Assembly (NCBI GenBank): GCA_964568735.1
Contig: CAZMRF010000038.1
Location: forward strand, 1-45,284
DNA: 45,284 bases
DNA from: CAZMRF01 sp964568735
GTDB lineage: Bacteria > Acidobacteriota > Polarisedimenticolia > JACPZX01
Direction: 5' to 3'
A program made the position numbers and the translations under genes. How positions within the stretch are numbered: position 1 is the stretch's first letter; each line of letters opens with the position of its first letter. Below, one piece after another: positions 39,960 through 45,284 of the stretch. The notes beneath the pieces were generated by a model that was given only the letters and a program-made list of their open reading frames with translations, had not been told where the DNA came from and searched no databases.

Positions 39960-41300
39960 TCACGCTCGGAGGTCCCGAAGGGGCGCCTGCGCGACTGGGC
40001 GCTCACTCCTCTTAGGGACGGGCGGATCCTCCGGCTCGGAGGCCGCCGCCTGGGAGCCCGCGGCCTCGGCGAACCAACCGCGGAGCACGGCCACGTTGCG
40101 GCGCAGGTCGAACATCTGCTCCGCCCGGCGCCGCCCCCCGTCGCCGAGCCGGCGCCTCAGCTCCGCGTCCTCGAGCAGCCTGAGCAGGGCCGCGCCGAGC
40201 GCGCCGGCATCCTCGGGCTCGACCACGAGACCCGTCTCGGAGTCCCTCACGATCTCGGAGATCCCGCCCGCAGGCGTGACGACACAGGGGATACCGGCGG
40301 CCATCGCCTCGAGCAGGATGACGGGCAGCGCGTCGCGATCGCCATCCGTCGCCAGCCGGCTGGGAAGCACGAGAGCGTCCGCGGCGCGGAGTCGGCGGAT
40401 CAGTTCTTGATGAGAAAGCGAGCCCGTGAATTCCACGCGATCCTCGAGCCCGGCCTTGACCACCCGCCGCTTCAGCTCGATCTCCTGCGCCCCTTCCCCG
40501 ACGATGGAGCAGGCGAAGCGGCGCTCCTGCCGGCCGATCATGTCGAGAGCATCGATGAGCACGTCCACGCCCTTCTTCTCGACGAGGCGCGAGACGCAGA
40601 GGATCTTCGGGATCGGCGCGCGGAAGCGCTCGAGCGACGGGCGCGTGGCCTCCAGATCGACGCCGCTGTAGAGCAGGCGCATCTTCATGGCCGCGCGGCG
40701 GCCCAGCGTCCGCGTGATGTGGCGCGCGTTCGCCTCCGCCACCGTCACGGCGAAGCGGGCGTGGCGGAGCTGGCGCCGCCAGAGCACGGCGGGCGGACCC
40801 GCGGCGGACATGTCCTGGGCGTGGGCCGTGAAGCTGTAGGGAGCGCCCGAAATCAGGCTCGCCAGCATCGCGACGAAGGCCGGGGTCCTGGCCGAGTGAG
40901 CGTGCAGGTGATGGAGGCCGAGCTTCTCCGCCTTGTCCGCGAGGGCGAGCGCCTCGGCGAGATACCTCCTCCCGCCGCGTGAGGGGTGCTCGAGGGCCAG
41001 GATCAGAGCCCGGCGCAGGCCGGCGGGATGGCCGCGCCGCTCGAGGATGCGGCGGCGCATCTCCTCCCACGTTCCGGCGAATTCCCCGTTGTCACGCTCC
41101 CCGAGGCTGGCGCTCACGGAGCCTGCTCCGGACTCGGGAGCCTGCTGCCAGTTCTCGGGGGTGTCCAGGCGGAAGGTGTGCGTCTCCACGCCCTGCCTCT
41201 CCAGCTCGAGGATCTCCCGCCCGCCGGCCGTCTCGGTGACGGGAGAGGAGCGCTCCACGACGAAGCCGATGCGGAGCGCGCCTGCAGGGCTGTCAGCCAT
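39960..41300 (-). CDS. GT4-family glycosyltransferase (GT-B fold)
   Basis: The ATG at 41300 has AGGAGG 7-12 nt upstream, which fixes the start; the open frame upstream is not used. The 446-residue product has the N-terminal Rossmann half beginning LRIGFVVERSSPVTETAGGR, with HLHAHSARTPAFVAMLAS and YSFTAHAQDM for acceptor binding, and the C-terminal donor half with ILCVSRLVEKKGVDVLIDAL, CSIVGEGAQ and the EX7E-type LLEAMAAGIPCVVTPAGGIS. It transfers an activated sugar (UDP- or GDP-linked) to a glycan or lipid in the cytoplasm. It is flanked by the SGNH hydrolase (convergent, 49 bp) and the amidohydrolase; no polysaccharide cluster is present, so the product is unknown. Confidence 0.9.
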   Translation of the reverse strand: MADSPAGALRIGFVVERSSPVTETAGGREILELERQGVETHTFRLDTPENWQQAPESGAGSVSASLGERDNGEFAGTWEEMRRRILERRGHPAGLRRALILALEHPSRGGRRYLAEALALADKAEKLGLHHLHAHSARTPAFVAMLASLISGAPYSFTAHAQDMSAAGPPAVLWRRQLRHARFAVTVAEANARHITRTLGRRAAMKMRLLYSGVDLEATRPSLERFRAPIPKILCVSRLVEKKGVDVLIDALDMIGRQERRFACSIVGEGAQEIELKRRVVKAGLEDRVEFTGSLSHQELIRRLRAADALVLPSRLATDGDRDALPVILLEAMAAGIPCVVTPAGGISEIVRDSETGLVVEPEDAGALGAALLRLLEDAELRRRLGDGGRRRAEQMFDLRRNVAVLRGWFAEAAGSQAAASEPEDPPVPKRSERPVAQAPLRDLRA

Positions 41301-41544
41301 CGCATGCCTCCTCCGGCAGGGCCTCCGGAGCGCAGAGCACAACCGGGACGATCGGGATCGATCACCCCCTGGGACGCCTACCCGGAGATCCGAGCGCAAC
41401 ATCGGTGCCACGAGAATCCCCCTCGATCTTCCACGCGGCTCCCTCGATCACTAAGAACGCGACAATTGCAAGTGGAGCCCCAAGACCATGAATGGGCGCG
41501 AGTTGCGATGGAGGTGCGGACGCCGGGAGGGAGAGAGCGTTGCG

Positions 41545-42918
41545 CTATTCGGGAGAGTCGCTCGCGCCGGGACTCGGGGCCGGGGCATCGGGTGTCCGGA
41601 TTGCGGGACGGGCAGGTGACGCTCGTTGTCCGGTCCCATCAGACGAAGGGGATCGGTGGATCACGCCGCTCTTCATCACGAAGCGCACTTTCTCGAGCGC
41701 GCTGATCTCCGAAAGGGGGTTTCCCTCGACCCCGATGAGATCCGCCTGCCGTCCAGGCTCGAGCGAGCCGATCTCCGACGCCAGACCCAGCAGCTCGGCC
41801 GCATTGAGTGTCGCGGTCCGGATGGCATCGATCGGTTTCATTCCAAGCTCGACGTAGACGCGCAGCTCGCGCGCGTTGAGCCCGTGGGGGACGACCGTGG
41901 CATCGGTCCCACAGGCAATGGGCACGCCCATGGCGAAGGCCCGGGCAGCACTGGTACGGGCCGCCTCGCGGGCCGCGCGCAGGGCCGCGAGCGCGGGCTC
42001 CGCCGCGCCACCGGCCTGCGAGCTTTCGAGGACCCAGTCCAGCCGGTAGAGGGTCGGCACAAGCCAGACATGCCGATCCCTCATGAGTCGGGCCGACTCC
42101 TCGTCGAGGAGGCCCCCGTGCTCGATGGAGTCCACGCCGCCGCGCACCGCATTGAGAATGGCGGCCGGCCCCTGCGCGTGCGCGGCCACTTTCAGCCCGC
42201 GAGCGTGCGCCGCCACGACGATCGCGCGGATCACCTCCTCGGTGTATTCGACGGAGCCCGCCTCGGTCAGGGAGGGCAGGACGCCACCTCCTGCGCACAG
42301 CTTGATCAGGTCCACGCCGGCCTCGGCGAGCTGGCCAACCCTGGCTGCGGTCGCGGCGACCCCGGAAACTGCACCCTCTCCCGCAAAGACCCCGTCGCAG
42401 ACGCCGCCTGGGAGCCCGAGCGGGGGACCCGCCGCGAGGATGCGCGGGCCCGGGATGAGGCCCGATGCCACGGCATCGCGCAGGGCAAGGTCGGCCCGGC
42501 CCGTGGAGCCGAGGTTGCGTACGGTCGTGAAGCCCGCCCGCAGCGTTGCGAGCGCTTCCTGAGTGCCGGGGATCGGAGGCTTCTCACCGGGAGCCGCGGG
42601 TGCCGGAGGCTGAGCACCCCATGCCAGGTGGACGTGGGCATCGATGAGGCCTGGCAGGAGCGTGAGCTCATGGAGATCCAGGACCTGCGCCCCCTCGGCG
42701 GGCTCCGCGCTGGACGGCGGGCCGACCGAGACGATCCTCCCGCCCTGCACGACGACAGTCGCGCCCTCGAGGATCTCTCCGGTGCGGACGTCGAGCAGGC
42801 CTCCCGCGCGGATGACGATGGCGGGCGAGCCAGCGGTGACGGCCGCCGCGCCCGCGTTCGCTCCGACCGCGGCCGAGCCCGCACCCATGAGGATGGCGAT
42901 GGCGAGGATTGGGTTCAT
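41545..42918 (-). CDS. Secreted metal-dependent amidohydrolase (imidazolonepropionase/prolidase-like)
   Basis: The ATG at 42918 follows GGGAGA by 8 nt and starts a leader (NPILAIAILMGAGSAAVGAN); 12 codons further upstream are open but lack a signal. The 457-residue amidohydrolase has the beta-sandwich VIRAGGLLDVRTGEILEGAT, the metal motif LLPGLIDAHVHLAWG (HxH), TVRNLGSTGRADLALRD, the likely carbamylated Lys in VDLIKLCAGGG, then AHAQG, SIEHGG and the final CGTDA Asp. All metal ligands are present. Related enzymes cleave Xaa-Pro dipeptides or cyclic imides. The final 33 residues (from SSDGTGQRASPARPAIRTPD) are encoded by one copy of an 83-bp repeat and look like an added tail. It shares that repeat with the region before the MFS gene downstream of it. 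Confidence 0.9.
   Translation of the reverse strand: MNPILAIAILMGAGSAAVGANAGAAAVTAGSPAIVIRAGGLLDVRTGEILEGATVVVQGGRIVSVGPPSSAEPAEGAQVLDLHELTLLPGLIDAHVHLAWGAQPPAPAAPGEKPPIPGTQEALATLRAGFTTVRNLGSTGRADLALRDAVASGLIPGPRILAAGPPLGLPGGVCDGVFAGEGAVSGVAATAARVGQLAEAGVDLIKLCAGGGVLPSLTEAGSVEYTEEVIRAIVVAAHARGLKVAAHAQGPAAILNAVRGGVDSIEHGGLLDEESARLMRDRHVWLVPTLYRLDWVLESSQAGGAAEPALAALRAAREAARTSAARAFAMGVPIACGTDATVVPHGLNARELRVYVELGMKPIDAIRTATLNAAELLGLASEIGSLEPGRQADLIGVEGNPLSEISALEKVRFVMKSGVIHRSPSSDGTGQRASPARPAIRTPDAPAPSPGASDSPE
41564..41646. repeat. 83-bp direct repeat, copy 1 (inside the amidohydrolase 3' end)
   Basis: This copy encodes the C-terminal tail of the amidohydrolase. It is about 90% identical (8 differences by eye) to copy 2 at 43001-43083. 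Confidence 0.9.
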
Positions 42919-43000
42919 CGATCCGATCTCCCGGGATTCAGACAATCTCGACACGCCGCGGCGGCTAAAGTTGGCATCGATCGCTGGTGGGACCGTCGCC

Positions 43001-43083
43001 GCGCCGGGCTTCGAGGCGGGGGCATCGGGTGTCCGGATCGAGGAACGGGCAGGTGACGCTCGTTGTCCGGTTCCATCAGACGA
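43001..43083. repeat. 83-bp direct repeat, copy 2 (between the amidohydrolase and MFS genes)
   Basis: This copy lies upstream of the amidohydrolase start and includes the MFS stop codon (43076-43078). The shared core GGGGCATCGGGTGTCCGGAT is identical in both copies. Both copies face the same way, with the amidohydrolase gene between them. Confidence 0.9.
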
Positions 43084-44296
43084 TCGGGTGCGATAGGTCT
43101 TCCCGTTCTTCGGGAGGCTTGTGTGTACGGAAGGCCGCGTAGAGAAGCAGGTCGTACCCGATCTTCATCCCCGCTCCCACGAGAAGGGGCGTCGCAAGGG
43201 AGAGCCCTTTCATCATCGCCCCCGCGAAAGCAGGCGCTATGGCCCAGGAGCCTAGGCGGACGAGCTGCGTGACTCCGGATGCAAAGGTCCGCTCTTCGGG
43301 CCGCACGACCGCCATGACGTAGGACTGCCGTGTCGGAACGTCCATCTCCACCAGCCCCTCGCGCAGCAGGAAGAGGATCGCGGCCACCGTGAAGCTCGGT
43401 GCGAAGGGCACCGTCACGAGGAGCAGGCTCGACGGAATGTGCGTGAAGACCATCGTGTTGACGAGGCCGATCCGTTTCGCGAGCCAGGCGGCGCCCAGGT
43501 GGGAGCCCGCATTGACGACGCGCGCGCCGAAGAACAGGAGACCCACGGCCGCTTCTCCGGCGCCGAACCGCTCGTAGAAGAAGTAGGCGAGGAGAGCCGT
43601 CGTCAGGAATCCACCGGCGAGGCTGTCGACCGCGAAGAGCGGCGAGATCTTCCGGAGAACCTGTCGGCCCTGCGGCGAGACTCTGAGCCGTTCCGCGCGC
43701 AGCCGGGACCCCTCGATCGATCCGGAAAGGCGCATGTAGACGAGGGCCGTGGCCACGAGGATGGAGGCGTAGCCCGCGAGAGCGAGCCGGAACGCGGGGA
43801 TCTCCTCCATCCCGAGGGTGGCCCTGAGAAGCGCCGGCGTTGCCGCCAGCAGGCCGCCGCAGGCGTGACCGGCGTCCTGGAAGACGTTGTAAAAGGCGAA
43901 GGCCTTCGTACGCTCCGCGTCGGGCGCCGTCGCCGGGAGGATCGCCTGGTCGATGATCGCGGACGCGCCGCGGTCGCGGCCCATGCCGTTGAGCATCCCC
44001 ACGAAGGCGGCGCCCGCGATGAGTGTGAATCCTGAGACGGCGGCGACGGCGAATCCTCCGCCCGCGGCGAGCAGCGACAGGGCGACGAGCGTCCTGCGCC
44101 GTCCCCATCGATCACCCAGCAGCGTCACGACGAGCGCCGCCAGCGCGGCCCCGCCCAGACCCGCCCCTATCACCGCCCCGGTCCGCGCGGGATCGAAGCC
44201 GGCTCGCGCCAGGTAGATCCCGATGAGCACGCCCACCATGCCGGTCGCGAGCGAGCGGAGGAAGGCGGCGGTGTAGATGAGCTTGCGGTCAGGCAC
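43076..44296 (-). CDS. Major facilitator superfamily transporter
   Basis: A 406-residue inner-membrane protein with twelve hydrophobic segments in two halves. The loop between segments 2 and 3 has GDRWGRRRTLVALSLLAAGG, the MFS signature 'G-x-x-x-D-R-x-G-R-R'. The second half begins after a basic cytoplasmic loop (RLRAERLRVSPQGRQVLRKI). The start is GTG 44296. It is probably an exporter of small molecules, but the substrate group cannot be assigned. The C-terminus ends within one copy of the 83-bp repeat. It is followed on the same strand by the amidohydrolase, 157 bp away, so the two may be co-transcribed. Confidence 0.9.
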   Translation of the reverse strand: MPDRKLIYTAAFLRSLATGMVGVLIGIYLARAGFDPARTGAVIGAGLGGAALAALVVTLLGDRWGRRRTLVALSLLAAGGGFAVAAVSGFTLIAGAAFVGMLNGMGRDRGASAIIDQAILPATAPDAERTKAFAFYNVFQDAGHACGGLLAATPALLRATLGMEEIPAFRLALAGYASILVATALVYMRLSGSIEGSRLRAERLRVSPQGRQVLRKISPLFAVDSLAGGFLTTALLAYFFYERFGAGEAAVGLLFFGARVVNAGSHLGAAWLAKRIGLVNTMVFTHIPSSLLLVTVPFAPSFTVAAILFLLREGLVEMDVPTRQSYVMAVVRPEERTFASGVTQLVRLGSWAIAPAFAGAMMKGLSLATPLLVGAGMKIGYDLLLYAAFRTHKPPEEREDLSHPIV

Positions 44297-44374
44297 GGTG
44301 CGGTCCCTGCTGCCTGAGGTCTTCTACCGGATCGTCAGCAGGAGAACGACGGGCAGGGCGACCTCGAGCAGACG

Positions 44375-44938
44375 TCAGGGACTCAGATACTCGATGGTGA
44401 TCGCTGAGACGATCAGGTCGGAACCGCACGTATCGTTCGACCCTGCACCCCGGATGAACGAGAACAGGATGGCGTCGCCGCTGAGCTGATCGAATCCCTG
44501 GGCCGGAGAAATGGTGTAGACCTTGGAAAATCCCTGGTTGGACATGTTCCCCGTCGTCAGGACGATGCTGCCGTCTTCCGGAATGAACCCGCCCGTGGCC
44601 GGGCCGGTCGTGGGGACGTGGCCTGGCCGCGTCCTGTCCAGGAATTCCGGAAGAAGCTCGATGCTGCAGTTCGGATCGGCGGTGTGCCATTGCAGGATGA
44701 CACGGAGCGCCGAGTTCGCCTTGTAGGGCTTGGGGATCACGAAGCCAAGCCCGAACTCTCCATCTTGGGGTGCAGCGATGCCGGCGTCTCCTCCCGTGCC
44801 AATCTCCCTGCTCGCGCCGTTGGAGGTTCTCGCTGAGTAGGGATCGAGGATTATGGTGCGCTTCCCTGCCAGCGCGTCGTTTGCACTCAGCAGCACCGCC
44901 ACGAACCCGGCGAGTGCGAAAGCAAGCTTTGATCGCAT
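44375..44938 (-). CDS. Secreted protein of unknown function
   Basis: The ATG at 44938 has AGGAGG 9-14 nt upstream, and a signal peptide follows (KLAFALAGFVAVLLSANDALA, cleaved near residue 23). The mature part of about 164 residues is predicted all-beta: KRTIILDPYSARTSNGASRE, then FGLGFVIPKPYKANSALRV, LQWHTADPNCSIELLPEF, SIVLTTGNMSNQGFSKVYTI and a closing SDLIVSAITIEYLSP. Two cysteines (NCSIEL and DTCGSD) could form a disulfide. I do not recognise the family. The promoter directly upstream is one of the best in the window, so it is likely strongly expressed. It is 78 bp upstream of the MFS gene on the same strand. Confidence 0.8.
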   Translation of the reverse strand: MRSKLAFALAGFVAVLLSANDALAGKRTIILDPYSARTSNGASREIGTGGDAGIAAPQDGEFGLGFVIPKPYKANSALRVILQWHTADPNCSIELLPEFLDRTRPGHVPTTGPATGGFIPEDGSIVLTTGNMSNQGFSKVYTISPAQGFDQLSGDAILFSFIRGAGSNDTCGSDLIVSAITIEYLSP

Positions 44939-45284
44939 CGGAAAATCCTCCTTGCGCCAACTCGTCAGGGGCGCGCTCTTCTCTGCCACATCGTACCGGC
45001 AGCGGTTCGAGACTGTCAATCCGCGAGGGAGCCGCGCACCGCCAGCATCCGTCGCGCCGTTCACGAAGTTGCTGCAGACGCTCTGGGTGGTCGTGTTCGA
45101 GGGTAGAGAGATGCTGGTCTGAATCCTGTCGGCGCCAGGGTCGGTCTGCGACGTGTCGATCGCCCGGGTCGGCGAGGCGAAGGAGAATCGAGAGAGGCCC
45201 GGGGCGAGGAGGAAGGAGTCGTCCCGGCGACAATGGCCTGCGATCCCGTGTTACGCTCAGCCCTCATCTGGAGTCGAGTCCCAT
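44939..45284. other. Region upstream of the secreted protein gene, to the window edge
   Basis: 346 bp holding the promoter below. The frame of the secreted gene stays open upstream to a stop near 45250 and reads like a protein (IQTSISLPSNTTTQSVCSNF), but has no ATG and is interrupted by the promoter, so I do not call a gene. It may be a decayed remnant of a related gene. Confidence 0.4.
44990..45019 (-). promoter_or_regulatory. Strong sigma-70 promoter for the secreted protein gene
   Basis: On the - strand a perfect TTGACA (45019-45014) and TACGAT (44995-44990) are 18 bp apart. Transcription would begin near 44983, giving a 45-nt leader with AGGAGG before the ATG at 44938. Confidence 0.65.

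Noticed and set aside
44375..45064. Longer start (GTG 45064) for the secreted protein
   Set aside because: The ATG at 44938 has AGGAGG, a signal peptide and a promoter ending just upstream; the longer form would bury the signal peptide.
1..45284. CRISPR array, tRNA, insertion sequence or plasmid origin
   Set aside because: No spaced short repeat series, cloverleaf, transposase or iteron cluster was found when reading both strands, despite the Cas4-like nuclease.

Overview
The window is 45.3 kb of GC-rich DNA from a Gram-negative bacterium. The evidence for Gram-negative is a TonB-dependent receptor, a predicted outer-membrane DUF3570 protein, and many signal-peptide or periplasmic proteins. 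Secreted proteins with Cys-rich 'CCxxxG.C' repeats and a 'CGDG..TCDDG' module recall Acidobacteriota, Eisenbacteria, Planctomycetes or Myxococcota; I lean to an Acidobacteriota-like lineage, but that is inference. I see no rRNA, tRNA, CRISPR array, transposase or integrase.

Region 1 (1 to about 9.85 kb) is accessory and defence-like, all on the + strand. A type I restriction-modification operon (hsdM cut by the edge, hsdS, hsdR) is followed after 4 nt by a RadC-type JAMM protein. Then come a small multi-pass membrane protein, a strong hairpin, a two-gene unit made of an archaeo-eukaryotic-primase-like protein and a double nuclease (Cas4-like Fe-S RecB domain plus DEDD exonuclease domain), and an orphan BrnA/CopG-type antitoxin. 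The primase-like/nuclease unit is the best candidate here for an undescribed system.

Region 2 (9.9 to 18.8 kb) looks like chromosomal backbone. A - strand DUF4956 - CotH kinase - VTC operon (a recurrent trio) is followed by two convergent membrane glycosyltransferases (GT87-like and GT39-like), each with a readable promoter, then a secreted PDZ protein and a secreted dienelactone hydrolase.

Region 3 (18.9 to 27.4 kb) holds two overlapping paralogous membrane-anchored sulfatase-superfamily enzymes with different nucleophile residues, then an ECF sigma - FecR anti-sigma - STN-TonB receptor operon with ATGA overlaps, i.e. a complete cell-surface signalling relay.

Region 4 (27.4 to 30.5 kb, - strand) is a translationally coupled flavinylation/redox operon: a TlpA-thioredoxin fused to DUF4266, a DUF3570 beta-barrel and ApbE. 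Region 5 (30.7 to 36.3 kb) carries an RRM protein, a small basic protein, a leader with a near-perfect anti-SD complement, a tiny ORF and a terminator, a secreted beta-sandwich protein, and a large multicopper oxidase whose N-terminus is a paralogue of that protein. Region 6 (36.5 to 45.3 kb) has a Kup potassium transporter, a membrane-anchored SGNH hydrolase, a GT4 glycosyltransferase, a secreted amidohydrolase flanked by two copies of an 83-bp repeat, an MFS transporter, and a secreted protein with an excellent sigma-70 promoter.
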